64,000 bases of DNA from Silene latifolia (lineage: Eukaryota > Streptophyta > Magnoliopsida > Caryophyllales > Caryophyllaceae), in contig NC_133534.1 of the NCBI RefSeq assembly GCF_048544455.1, forward strand, positions 221,740,292-221,804,291. The letters run 5' to 3'. Made by a program: the position numbers and the translations under genes. The notes under the pieces were generated by a model that was not told the DNA's origin, searched no databases, and worked only from the letters and a program-made list of their open reading frames with translations. Positions 34,475 to 45,106 of this stretch are shown here, piece after piece. Numbering within the stretch: the first letter of the stretch is position 1; each line of letters begins with the position of its first letter.

Positions 34475-34922
34475 TTTGTGTTTGGACATGAATCCATCTG
34501 ACGCTCCTGCTATTGCGTCAGGACCATGGAGTAAGGTAGTGGATGAGTTAGAACACTTTATCTATGGCGATGAGCCTCATCCTAAGACGGTTTACATCCT
34601 TGATGGAGGTGATGATTTAGAAGCTAAGCTTGATGCACTGGAGGCTGATCTGATATTTAAAGAAGAACTTGTCCATGAGGTACTTGAAGATGTGTTTGCT
34701 CCTATAACGGATGCGGTAGTATATTCTTTTCCTGTCCATGCTAAGGTGGAAGGCAATGGGAAGTTATGCCTGCCTTTTATTCTGGATTTTGAGTTGGATG
34801 AGCTTGGACATTCTTTATTGTTGATTTTATTTGCTTGTGTTATATTTTTGGTGCTACTTATGTCATTGTGTAGCACATGCGCACCATTTCGACTTACTAA
34901 TGCGAGCATTGAGTTGTTTTGA
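34475..34922 (+). pseudogene. Athila segment downstream of protease with hydrophobic stretch
   Basis: Open frame directly continuing the protease frame once CACTA-1 is removed: DELEHFIYGDEPHPKTVYI, then an acidic part (DDLEAKLDALEADLIF), then a hydrophobic run LLLILFACVIFLVLLMSL that could span a membrane, ending in TGA 34920-34922. Athila elements normally have RT, RNase H and integrase at this point; none of their motifs is present. The hydrophobic run could be the remnant of the env-like ORF that many Athila elements carry near the 3' end, which would place the deletion between the acidic part and this run. I cannot prove the homology. Confidence 0.5.
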
Positions 34923-35047
34923 CTGTGCTATGGATGAGCACTTGGTTTAAAGTGCAGAAGATGACTTCGTCTACTGAACACTCGATCGAGTCACCCTGAT
35001 TTTGGTCTAAAACAATGCTGATTGTGAAGGATTTGCGCGGTTGATCA
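34923..35047 (+). other. Athila 3' region, first part, with palindrome
   Basis: Non-coding; contains CACTCGATCGAGTCACC at 34979-34995. The sequence continues at 36497 on the far side of the solo LTR. Confidence 0.6.
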
Positions 35048-35052
35048 CTATT

Positions 35053-36491
35053 TGATAGGCTTGTTGTGTACCTATGCAAAGATAATATTTATACCCTAGG
35101 TAACAAGTTAATGTAGTACTTAGGGGTCGAACCCAAAGGAGACGGGAGTTTATAATTTAGTTGTTATGGATTTAATTTTACCTTGGTGGATTAACATTTG
35201 CTTTGGTTGATTAACTGGTTTGGTTTGATGTAATAAAAACAATAAGAAAGAAAATGTCTGGGGAGGTCGGGTCACGCATGTTAATTATGTAAATGCTCAT
35301 GTCAAGTTAGGAAGTTGATTTTACGATAAATGTTTAGGCTTAAAGACACCCACCTTACGATATTAGTGTCAACCATAAACCGGGTCCTAGAGAAACTCTC
35401 GTCCATGACTAGGTCGTCCTACTACACATGCTTAGTCTAATTCAATTTCGTGCCTCTCGACTTTAGAACGAATGAACAAACTTAATCGATGAATAAGGCC
35501 TTTAAACATAGATTAAACATTAAGGTGCAAACATGTTATATAAACAATTATACAATATTAACTTATCCTCATTTTGACATTTACATATTACTTAATCATG
35601 CATGGCTTCCTTTATTCCCTAGACAAATGTAACTACTCTAACATGGTAGAAATGTAAATTAAACTAATGGCAAAAAAAATGATAAACATAATGGAAATGT
35701 AAATAGAAATTACCTTGCAATTGGAAACGGAAATGGAAATGGAAGAACAATACTTGTAATGTAAATTGAATATGACTTGAATGGAAATTGTATTATAAAT
35801 TGAAATGCTTAAGGGAAATGTAAACAAACTAAGGTAAAGTAAAATTAATCTAGGCTAAGCTACTACTAATATATAGAAAGAATTTTAGATGGAAAAATAT
35901 GTGTGTAGGTTGTGTGTAAGTCGCCCCTCGAGGCCTCCATTTATAGGAGATCATAAGGGAAACGTATGCATTTGATGGAGCATTGAACATACCCATGGAC
36001 TGTTCAACCCCGATCGGGATCGTGGGTTTCTCGCTTGTTTGTCTTCAATTGTGATTAATTATCAAATGGTATCCAATGCTTATTTAATCACCCGATTAAT
36101 CACACTTTGACATCCCAAGCTCCTAAAAGCATCCAAAGTAGCTTCCAATATTTAGCATCTTATGTTTGCATTCTGTGGACTTTGCATTTGGGCTTAACTT
36201 CCATTTGACTTTGTTGTGCATTTCTTCATTTAATCCATCACTTTTGCTTATGCAAGTCCAAACATTATCTTCATGCTAGTCCATACTTAGTCTTCAACTT
36301 AGCTTGCTTCTAGTGACTTGCAAATGAGTAGGATTAAGCTCCTAAAAGCTCAAATACCTACAAAATATGACAAAACATACAAATAGAACTAGAAAGCAAA
36401 TATTAGCTCGATATCACTAAGGTTGGTGCATAATGACATGTGAAATGGAGCTAAAATATGGGGACAAAATGTATATAAATTGGACTTATCA
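35053..36491. repeat. Solo LTR (TGATAGGC..TTATCA family)
   Basis: 1439 bp with TGATA/TATCA inverted ends and a perfect 5-bp target duplication CTATT (35048-35052 and 36492-36496). No internal region follows, so a full element recombined between its LTRs and left this copy. It contains AGGGGTCGAACCC near 35125. A second copy starts at 38550. Confidence 0.88.
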
Positions 36492-36496
36492 CTATT

Positions 36497-38191
36497 TTTC
36501 CTACATTTTTGTAGTTGGTTTGGTGGAATTTCTACGCTTACACCTGGCATTCTCTTTCCTTGTATCTACTTTCCTTGTATTATCTCTAAGTTATTTCTCA
36601 TTCCCTTTTGTTAGATGTGCCCTTTAGGTTGCTGCGGATGTTTGTTGTGAATGCTATGCTGTAGGCTTCACAGTGAGGACACTGTGACATTTAGGTTTGT
36701 GGGACTGTGTTTATTTATTGTTGTGTGCTTATATAAGAAAATTCATAAAAATTTTAAAAATTTATTTAATCCAAAAACACGTTTTCCTTTATTTTAGGTC
36801 GAGTATTGGTGAAATAAATAACTATGATGATAATTTGCATTATTTTTGCATTTGAATCCCAATATAGTTGTCAATGTACATTATTTTGACTCTTTATTTA
36901 TGAAAACTAAGCTCATAACTCAAATCTTTACCGTATTTGACATGTTTTATGCTAATTAGATTTGACAAAATTATATTGGTAAACTGCTTAAATTCTGAAG
37001 TCTATAGAGCTTCCTAGGCTAGGAACATTAATAAACTGGTCTCATTGTTAATTAGGCTTGAGTGTAAGTTCTCCTTGTGAAATATGTAATATCAAACTGC
37101 ATAAGTGTGACATTAGTTTCTTAATACTTTACGCGTTCATATGATAAAGTGCATGAGAATATGCGGTTCTTGTTATTCAAATAAGCCTTACATTATCCTT
37201 TGTTTAGCCCGTTTGAACTTTTGTAGCCATTTTATATCCCATTCAATAGCTATATTCCTAGAATTTGCCACCTTTTCGGGACGGTCGCAGTTGCTTGTTT
37301 ATCACGTTTATTTTGCTACTATGGTTGGGTTGGGACTAATATTGTCTAGTGTATGTAGTAGAAATTTTGCTAGCAATTGTATTGTATCCCTTGTGTTGGA
37401 AAAATGAAGGAAAATATGAAGCAAGAAAAAAAAAAGAAAAAGAAAAAGAAAAGAAAAAACGTGAAAAAGAAGAAAAAATAAGAAAAGAGGAAAAAAAGAG
37501 ATGTTTCATTTGTGTTAAGGGAAAAAAAGATGGTACTATAGTCTAATGTATTGTTGGAGATCAGTTCTTTTATCTCTCATACGTTGCAAGAGTTGTGATG
37601 ATTTCTCTAGTGGGTGTTAATTTGTGCTTAATGTTTAGATTTGGTTTTGGTTAGCAAGTGTAGCTGCGACTACCGTCTTAGCCTCACATATCCATACGTG
37701 CCTTGGCATAATCCATTCTATACCTTCACCCATTAACCACCTTTATTGTACTTGATACATGTACTTTTATCTATGTTTGAATGCGTATTAAGTTGGAGAA
37801 ATTTCTATCACATTAGATTGCATGCATGTTTCATAAGTTGAGTGAGTGTTCTATTTCTTTCTATATTCACATATAACTCACCTTTATACACTTATGAGTG
37901 AATGAGTGAATCCGCGAGAATCCGACTAATTTGTCTTGCAAGGTCGAAAGGTATTTGGCTATTGTCTATATTACGGTATCATGTTACATCTTGAGAATTG
38001 AGCTGCGTTTTTCTATTACCCGTGCCTTTGAATTTGTTTTATTGGTACAATTTTGGTCATTGCTTTGTTACATATGTGGATAGCTTAAGATTTGTATGTG
38101 CATCAAAATTAGCCTGAGTTATTTATTCACCATTTGTATGATTGCCCTTTTGTATGGTGTTAGTGCTTTGCTTGGGGACAAGCAAAGGGTT
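36497..38191 (+). other. Athila 3' non-coding region
   Basis: Follows the solo LTR in the interrupted element. Contains TGAGGACACTGTGACATTTAGG near 36677, a conserved downstream block of Athila-type elements, a purine-rich GAAAAAG stretch at 37425-37510 and a conserved CATATCCATACGTGCCTTGG block near 37687. Chance ORFs only (the Lys/Glu-rich one at 37349 derives from the A/G run). Confidence 0.6.
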
Positions 38192-38203
38192 GGTTTGGAG
38201 GAG
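38192..38203 (+). promoter_or_regulatory. Polypurine tract of the Athila element
   Basis: GGTTTGGAGGAG directly before TTTGATGAGTC. This is the plus-strand priming site and marks the start of the 3' LTR. Confidence 0.65.
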
Positions 38204-38205
38204 TT

Positions 38206-38549
38206 TGATGAGTCATATTTATGTACATTTATATGCCTCCTCTTAATTACTTTTGATACGGTTTTCGTGCTAAATCACATTTTTTATATGCCATTTACTT
38301 TAGAATGTCGATACTTCCGCTATTTGGTGTTTAATGCAGGAATGATGCATTTGTGGAGCAAAAGAATAAAATGGAGCACCGCGGAGTTGGCATGAAGGAA
38401 TAAACGAAGCATGTCGCGGAAATATAGAGGAATAAAGAAAGAGAAGTGAAGAAGACTACACGAAGAAAAGAGCTGAAAAGAGAGGATGCTCGATCAAGTT
38501 GGCGAACACTCGATCGAGTATACCCCGAGCTGAAGACCTTCCGCGCAAT
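38206..38549 (+). repeat. Athila 3' LTR, first part
   Basis: Starts TGATGAGTCATATTTATG and carries palindromes (GCTCGATCAAGTTGG, ACTCGATCGAGTATACC). Interrupted at 38550 by the LTR of the TGATAGGC family; the rest would lie beyond the window. Confidence 0.6.
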
Positions 38550-38612
38550 TGATAGGCTATCGCACACTTATGCAAAGACAATATTTGTACCCTAGCAAAA
38601 CAAATGAATGTA

Positions 38613-38617
38613 GTATG
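38613..38617. repeat. Target-site duplication GTATG, left (Tat2)
   Basis: Identical to 49348-49352; closes the gap in the interrupted LTR exactly. Confidence 0.92.
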
Positions 38618-39286
38618 TGTTTAGGTATTTTTAACGAAGTCGATTAATTAGGGTCAATGTAGTCTATATTCGTTGGTAGAGTGTATGTTTGTACGTATGT
38701 TAATAAGTAAAGATAAAGTGCGTTATGTAAGTTGACACGTAAGATTTGGTGATGCGGAAAACCCAATGTGGGAACAACCGCGGGAGGGACGGTACCCTGC
38801 CAAGTATTGCACTATATGAATAGGAGGATGATTACAATTGTAGCACGAAGCTAATCCTGCTGGTCTCAGATGTCAGGCCTGCAAGACCCTAGACGAACGT
38901 ATATTTGAGTATAATATGTCGAGATGTGATCTTGGATGTGGATGTGCGAATATGGTGTCTTGAATGAATGAATTCTTGACATGCTCATTTGGCTATTTAT
39001 AGGGTAAGAACCCTAGTTATGTCCTACCTCGAATATGGAAAGGCAATATAATTTCCATAAGGACTCTTTCCAAGCCCGGACTCCTTTACCAATTCTCCCT
39101 GATCTCCCTAACTTCTCCCTGACACTTCTTTCCTTAATGCGGACGCCTCCTATGATGGGCTCCTAATCTTCCTTGAGCCCGTTTCCCCTTTCTCCAACCG
39201 CGGGCTTCCTTCCTCCTCATCACTTCTTTCATAGCCTTTACTTTATTAAGTGGGCCTTCTTTATTGTGCTATTTTTAGCCCAAACA
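38618..39286 (-). repeat. Tat2 3' LTR
   Basis: TGTTTAGGTATT..CCCAAACA, 669 bp. TGTTT/AAACA ends. Confidence 0.93.
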
Positions 39287-39301
39287 GTTTGCCCCAAATT
39301 T
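39287..39301 (-). promoter_or_regulatory. Polypurine tract of Tat2
   Basis: The minus strand reads AAATTTGGGGCAAAC directly next to the 3' LTR. Confidence 0.75.
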
Positions 39302-39639
39302 CTTGTGAAGTACGCTTTCAAGTATCGAGCAAGGAATTTTACGTAACCAAATGCCAAAAAACCCTACGCCGTCTTTTTTACTCCTTCCCATGCAATCCAT
39401 CACTTCAGCCGCCCTTCTCCTCTTTTCTCGCACCCAACTCCTTCTCTCCTCTTTATAACTCCAACGTCCATCTTCCACTCTCATTAATCCCAAATCATTT
39501 CAAAAAATCTTCTCTCTCTTAAACCCTCAACCTTCCTTTTCCTTCGTTCCTCGCCGGCTTCATTGTTCCTCTTCTCCCGTTTCCTTCATCAGGTAATCCT
39601 TCCTCCTTCCTTCTTTAATTTTCATTTTCTCTCTCCACC

Positions 39640-41639
39640 ATGGGTAAAACTCGACAATCTTCGTCAACATCCACACCCTCCGACCGTAATCTTGACCCAA
39701 CCTTCCCTTCTCGGGGACTTTTTAAGCATCCCTACGATCGCGACTCGCTGCTAACTCCGGCGACATTCCCACGATCAAGAATCTGCTTGGTCTTGGTGAC
39801 GGGGTGGATATCGCCATCCCTGAACCGGGACAAAAAGCTGACGCCCTCCGTCCAGGGTGGGTTAGTTTCTACCTGTACCCGTTTAGATATGGCCTCCGTT
39901 TTCCTTTCCCTAAACTCATTCAAGACTTCATCTTCACCAACAACTTCGCCATGGCACAAATTTATGCTGCCATTTGGAGACTTCTTCTCTATTCTCTGGC
40001 CGCTGGTCAGAGCACTGGTAAACATGTTACTCTGGGTGATCTAGCCCACATGTACAGCATCAGATCCCTAGGCAGGGGTCAGTTCTCATTCTGGGGTCAT
40101 GGAGAGGCTCCCTTCAAACATGCGTCAAAATCCCGTGATGAGAAATGGTTTGAGGACTTCTTCTACGTGAGGAAGGACTCCATCCAGCATCCTGCTGATT
40201 ATATTTTCGAGAAATGGGTTCTGAATTCGAGTAAGTAGCCTTCCTGTCACCTGATTTATTTTATCTTGCTGCTTACTAGCTTACTTCATCGTCTTCGTGC
40301 AGGCCCCTGTGACCTTATCCGTATTGGTGCCAAGATCCCTGCCCGCAACAAATTGCTCAGCATCTCTGAATCCGAAAGAAAGTTCCCAGATCTGCTTCCT
40401 GGTTTTTCACCTGCTTCCTCCTCCAATCCTCCTCCGTCAGATCACAGTATGTCTTCTGGTAAGACTTCTACAACCAGTTTCATTTGCATGTTGTTTCTGC
40501 TGACGTTTTAAGCATTCGTAAATTGCCCGAGGCTATATGTGCTTTGCAGGTTCCAAAGTTGATCGGTTGAAATCATCCTCCAAAGTGCCAAAAGAAAGAG
40601 ACCTTCCGCTAGTCCCGATGTGGCCTCCGCCTCCAAGAGGAGTGCTCCCGCCGCTTCCTTCCGGACTCCTCCCACGTTTCGGCTCCACGCACGTGAACCC
40701 TTGGAGGTCAACCCGTTATCTCGCCATCCGCCTACTCCTCCTGCCAGTCCTCGTGCTTCGTCTAGTGGAGGCATCATTGCTCATTTCCCAGAAGGCTTGG
40801 GAATGTGGACAAGGTGCCGTATTGGCCGGAGATGGATCAGTTGCTCTTCCCTCCTGTTGAGGAGACGTTCTCAGAGCTCTCCCCAGAGGAGATGGCTGAG
40901 AATGACGTGCATAACGCCTTCATGGTAAATATTCTTCGTCCTCTACCCGTTTGTCTTCTCTTGTTTAGATTCCATCTCTCGACTTTTTGTCGACTTTCGA
41001 ATTTTCCCGCCCTGCACCCTTCAATCAAGCGCTCTACAACAGAAGATGATCAACATAGTGCAGACCACCGGCCGTGCTACCGGCGCCAAGAACCAGGAGT
41101 CGAAGGAGATCTGTTGGCGATCCGCGCAGCAGCCGGATTGATTCGAAGGAGCGTGTGGTGGAGCAAGACGGAGCTTCTTTGTCACCAAGAAGAAGCCGAA
41201 AGAGGGGGCGATCACCGGGGCGCGTACTCAGCAAAGATGCAATACTTTCTCTCGACTCCCTCAAGCGCTCGATGAGAAGATCGTTAGCCGATCTCCCGGC
41301 CACCAACGTTGTTGCCTATGCTACGCGGGGAAAGATCGGCGGGATGCGTGTCGCCCTCGAAGAGGCTCCTACCCCAGCTATAGAGGAAGAGGAGAAACAA
41401 ACTAGAGATGCTCTACCCCACCCAACCCGATCCGAGTGTGCCGATGCCCGAAGTTGGGGAGGTGAATTCTCCGTACTTGCCGAGGAAGCTGGGGATGGAG
41501 CTGGACGTCCCAGGATGTGCCGACGGAGCTCAAGGAGCCGTGGCGGCCGAGGATGCACAGCCGGTGCGGTACACGAAACGGGGTCGCAGCGGAGGAGGTG
41601 CCAGAGGTGGAGGTCATTAATGTGACCGATAATTAAGTT
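39640..41639 (+). pseudogene. PF04195-like accessory gene of Tat2, antisense to pol
   Basis: Multi-exon plus-strand gene. Exon 1 (39640-40230) starts MGKTRQSSSTSTPSDRN, changes frame near 39735, then gives DIAIPEPGQKADALRPGWV, SFYLYPFRYGLRFPFPKLIQ and WFEDFFYVRK, as in the plant family called putative gypsy-type transposon (PF04195). Exon 2 (40303-40459) starts in PCDLIRIGAKIPARN and exon 3 from 40550 continues with Pro/Ser-rich sequence; further exons carry charged segments and end with a PEVEVINVTDN-like tail near 41632. Stops and shifts are present in the later exons (about 41138, 41400). Tat elements such as Grande and RIRE2 carry similar antisense genes here; their role is unknown. A basic, disordered C-terminus suggests nucleic-acid binding, which is inference. 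Confidence 0.75.
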
Positions 41640-42770
41640 TTTTGTGTTTTGATGAACTTTTGGTAGTCTGGCCCAGAGGTGGCAGACTTTGTAATTTTTA
41701 AAACTCTTTCTGTGGTTGCTTCGCCAAGGTGGCGGTTAAACTTTGGGCCGTACTTTTGGCCATATTTTGAAAATGCCCCTTGCCATAGTTTGGCAAGGCT
41801 TTAGCTTACATATCGTGTGCTTTGTTATTTATTTTCCCTATTTTTAGAAAATTTGTCGTGTCAGCCTGTTTGGCTGATTTAGGCGAGTCATGTCATCCTG
41901 AGAAGGCTGATGTTCTGACTCAGCTAGCTGCCGTGTCAGCCTGGTGGCTGATTTAGGCGTATGCCGCAATGTAGGGAGGAGTGGTCGTGTCAACCTAGGA
42001 GGCTGATTTAGACCAGCCTGGCCAGCCTGAAAAGGCTGATCCAGACTAAGCTAGCTGTCGTGTCAGCTTGATGGCTGATTTAGGCGTATGCAGCAGTTTT
42101 TGGACTACTTAACCTTGTTCATGACGCAAGGTGTGTTCATCTCGTTTAAAACCGACAGGGGCGTCATTGAGGCAAGTTTTCGTCATTCTAGGACCGATGG
42201 AGACGCTGCAGGATTCTGGTAGCGCAGATAACCCTACGTTCCATGTTCGTGTGCATGCATGCTGGGGCCCAGATTAATTGCGATTAGTGCGAGCTACGTC
42301 CAGGGGTTGGTATCAGGGGTAGCTGGGTAAGCGTATTCACTGTCGCCCCAGGCTCCCTTTCGTATGTTCCATGTCACTGGTGAGGGTGCTCCTTGTGGAG
42401 AAAATAGGTTAGGCATGTTGGAGTGCCATGTGCCTTGTCACCCCGCGTTGGCGATTTGGCCAGTCTGCTAGACATCCTTTCAAAGTACCATAGATACGAA
42501 TTCAAAGTGGTGTACTTAGAGAAGCCGAAAATAAGAGAACCTATTAAAATGATGTGAAGTACTGTCGCCATCTCATGGGGTACAGAGCAATTGTGGTCCC
42601 AGACGCCGCGGACCACACCATCTAATAGTAGTTTAAAGTCTTAAAAATAACTATAGACACCAGAAATAAAAGTGAAATTGGCAGTATGCCTACTACCGGA
42701 TTTTTATTTTAATTTTATAAGACGGTTTGGCTTTTCATAGTACATCATTCTGAAAGTTAGAGTCTACTTA
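41640..42770. other. Spacer between Tat2 accessory gene and pol
   Basis: Non-coding. Holds a degenerate tandem repeat at 41857-42100. The remainder has no recognised feature; AATAAA-like signals for the accessory gene are weak. Confidence 0.65.
41857..42100. repeat. Degenerate tandem repeat, Tat2 3' region
   Basis: Four units beginning CGTGTCAGCCTG or similar, followed by GGCTGATTTAGGCG, start at 41857, 41932, 41986 and 42059 (steps 75, 54 and 73). Alternate units share a longer second half with AAGGCTGAT..CTAGCTG. The layout matches the amplified tandem repeat described for the Retand family of Silene. Confidence 0.8.
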
Positions 42771-42773
42771 TTA

Positions 42774-43858
42774 TTAAAAGTAATATCTCTTCAGGTGAAG
42801 TATGTTCCATGGGCGTTGTATGATTTGACCGTCCATAGTCATCAGTCTGTATGCACCATGGCCAACAACTCCTTCTACCTGGTATGGTCCTTCCCATTTG
42901 TAGGCGAATTTGCCTGCTTTTCGATTCTTGGTGTTTTGAAACACCTCTCGGAGAACCAGGTCTCCTACCTCCAGGAGCCTGACCTTCACAATCTTGTTAT
43001 AACTCCTAGCCACAGACTGTTTATAGGCAGCCAGACGGATTTTGCGCTTGCTCGCAGCTCGTCAATTGTGTCCAGGCTTCTGGTCATCTCTGCATTGTTT
43101 AGTTCCCCTGTCATATTTTCATACCTGTGAGTGAGAACTAGAACTTCTGACGGAATGACTGCTTCTGCGCCAAACACCAGGATGAAGGGTGTTTGACCTG
43201 TTGCTATCTTTGGTGTCGTTCTGTCTGACCATAACACTAGTGGCAATTCATCTGCCCACTTTTCTCCTAACTCCTGTAACCTCCTTCTCAGATTGTCCAT
43301 GATGATTTTGTTGCTGGATTCAGCTTGCCCGTTGGACTTTGGAGTCCTAGGTGCTGACTTTTTTAAGGTGATGTTCCACCTGGCACAATATCCCTCGGTA
43401 TCGTTTGAGATGAATTGTAAGCCATTGTCACATATGATTTCTGATGGGATACCAAATCTGCAAATGATGTTTCGTTTTATGAACGAAATTACCTGTTTGT
43501 CCTTTACCTCCGTGAATGCTTCTGCCTCTATCCACTTGGAGAAGTAATCTGTCATTGCCAGCATCCAGGTTCTATTTCCTGTGGCCCGTGGTAGAGGGCC
43601 TACTATGTCCATGCCCCATGCCATGAACGGCCAGGGAGAAATAATAGGGTGCAGGGGCTCTGCTGGCTGATGGATCATTGGTGCTGAGCGCTGGCAGGCG
43701 TCACATTTTCGTGCGTATCTCGCATCCGCCTTCATTGTAGGCCAATAGTATCCCCGCTCGAGGGCTTTATTTGCCGGACTCCCGCCCCCGCATGGTTTCC
43801 ACATTCGCCATTGTGGAGAGCATGCAAACGCGACCGTGCTTCTTCCTTGTCCAGGCAC
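42774..43858 (-). pseudogene. Tat2 integrase
   Basis: The zinc finger ends KCDACQRSAPMIHQPAEPLH. The core has SPWPFMAWGMDIVGPLPRA (first Asp), DYFSKWIEAEAF, EIICDNGLQFISND (second Asp) and KSNGQAESSNKIIMD (catalytic Glu). The C-terminal domain at 42774-43013 has VKVRLLEVGDLVLREVF and KWEGPYQVEGVVGHGAY and ends LHLKRYYF. There is a frame change near 43010. Catalytic residues are intact. It would integrate the cDNA. Confidence 0.88.
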
Positions 43859-44560
43859 CGTAGGTAGGGGCCTTCTAGCGATTTTCTGAATAGTGTATCA
43901 TCAATAAGTATGAATCTGGAGGCCTTTACTCTGAAAGCTCTCACTTCCTTCTTGTCATCTGGTAGTTTGTTATAGCGCAGCCAGTCTAGGTAAGGTGTGC
44001 GCCAGTCGTCTGCCTGATCGGCTATTTGGTCTGGTGTCTGCCTGTTTGGATGGGAGTTCTGAGCTTCCCCTGTAACTGCTTGGATTTCTTTCTCGCTCTG
44101 TGGATCCTCCAGTTCACCTCTGTCTATTTCGTCCGCCTTCTGAATAGACGGTTCCAACATGTGTGCTATTGGAATGCTGGACAACTCTGTTGGTTTAAAT
44201 GTTGCCCCCAGGGTTGATAGGGCGTCTGCTTCCACGTTATGATCTCTAGGGATCTGTTTAAGCTTGCAAGTTTCGAATTTCTGTTTTAACTCCTTTGCTA
44301 CTTTTAGGTATGCAATCATCTTCGAATATCTGGCTATAAACTCATCATTCACGTGGTTGACTATTAATAGAGAGTCACTGGATATGAGCAGGTGCCTGAC
44401 CCCTAACCCCAAAGCTAGCTTCATTCCTAATATCAAGGCCTCATACTCTGTTTCATTGTTGGTTGCCTTGAATTCACATCTTATCGCTTGCGCTATCGGT
44501 CTCCTGTGGTGACCGCAGGATTAATCCTACGCCCGCCCCCTTTGGTTGGAGGCTTCGTCA
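43732..44560 (-). pseudogene. Tat2 archaeal-type RNase H and linker
   Basis: LGMKLALGLGVRHLLISSDS, with the catalytic Asp of SSDSLL, then VNHVNDEFIARYSKM and IPRDHNVEADALSTLGA (third catalytic Asp). The upstream part with the first Asp and NETEYEAL-like Glu lies in another frame at 44437-44560. The downstream linker (DDWRTPYLDWLRYNKLPDD, TLFRKSLEGPYLRCL) leads to integrase. A second RNase H of this type identifies the Tat lineage. Confidence 0.85.
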
Positions 44561-45106
44561 ATATGCATCTCGCGGACTTTTGCCTCCTTGCTTCCTTCTA
44601 AGGTGAGGATCTCTCAGATCCGCCGATTCGGATGGCAGGATCAAGTCCGATACGAAGTCGGCAAAGTGCTTGTGATTTGATTCTGTTGCGGGGTCATATT
44701 GGATGTCGTACCCACCGAGGTGTACGAGACCATTTCGACATTCTCCGCCCGAGTTCGGGCTTCCTCATGATAGCTTTTAGCGGGTAGTTGGTCACGACAT
44801 GTATGATGTGGGACTCAAAATAGGGGCGCTAGATTTGCGAGATGCTACTACCAATGCTAGTACTAACTTTTCAAGGGATGTGTACCTGGTTTTGCGGCAG
44901 CGAGAGACTTGCTCACGTAGTATATCGGCTTCTCGCTCCCTTTCTTACTCCACGACCGGACAAGCACTCACTTTGCTATCGTGACGGCTAGGTATAGGAA
45001 TAGTGGTTCTCCGGCTCCGGCTTTGATAGTAGCGGCGGGTGCGAGGTAATGCTTCACTCTCGAAGGCTTGCTCGTGCTCGAGGTCCATTCAAACTTCGGC
45101 TTTTCC
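44561..45106 (-). pseudogene. Tat2 first RNase H region, heavily mutated
   Basis: Expected location of the gypsy RNase H. Only scattered matches in all three frames are visible, and the local sequence has many small indels relative to what a coding region would need. The 5' part contains KAKVRLDL-like remnants but no catalytic motif I can place with confidence. Confidence 0.45.

Larger units (their letters stand above)
29765..38549 (+). mobile_element. Athila-like Ty3/gypsy derivative lacking RT and integrase
   Basis: Plus-strand gag C-terminus and protease (29790-31163), a linker to a hydrophobic segment (34475-34922), a long 3' non-coding part, a polypurine tract (38192-38203) and the start of a 3' LTR (38206). 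RT, RNase H and IN are absent although the two flanks of each insertion still join, so they were lost before the insertions. It is interrupted by CACTA-1, a solo LTR and, in its 3' LTR, by a second LTR. The 5' end is cut at about 29765. Confidence 0.75.

Noticed and set aside
34592..34909. Minus-strand ORF opposite the Athila segment
   Set aside because: Shadow of the plus-strand frame that continues the protease.
37349..37546. Lys/Glu-rich small ORF
   Set aside because: Translation of a purine run (GAAAAAG) in the Athila 3' region; no conserved start or context.
40508..41617. Several overlapping ORFs on both strands in the Tat2 accessory gene
   Set aside because: GC-rich coding DNA opens many frames; only the plus-strand exon chain fits splice sites and the PF04195-like domain.
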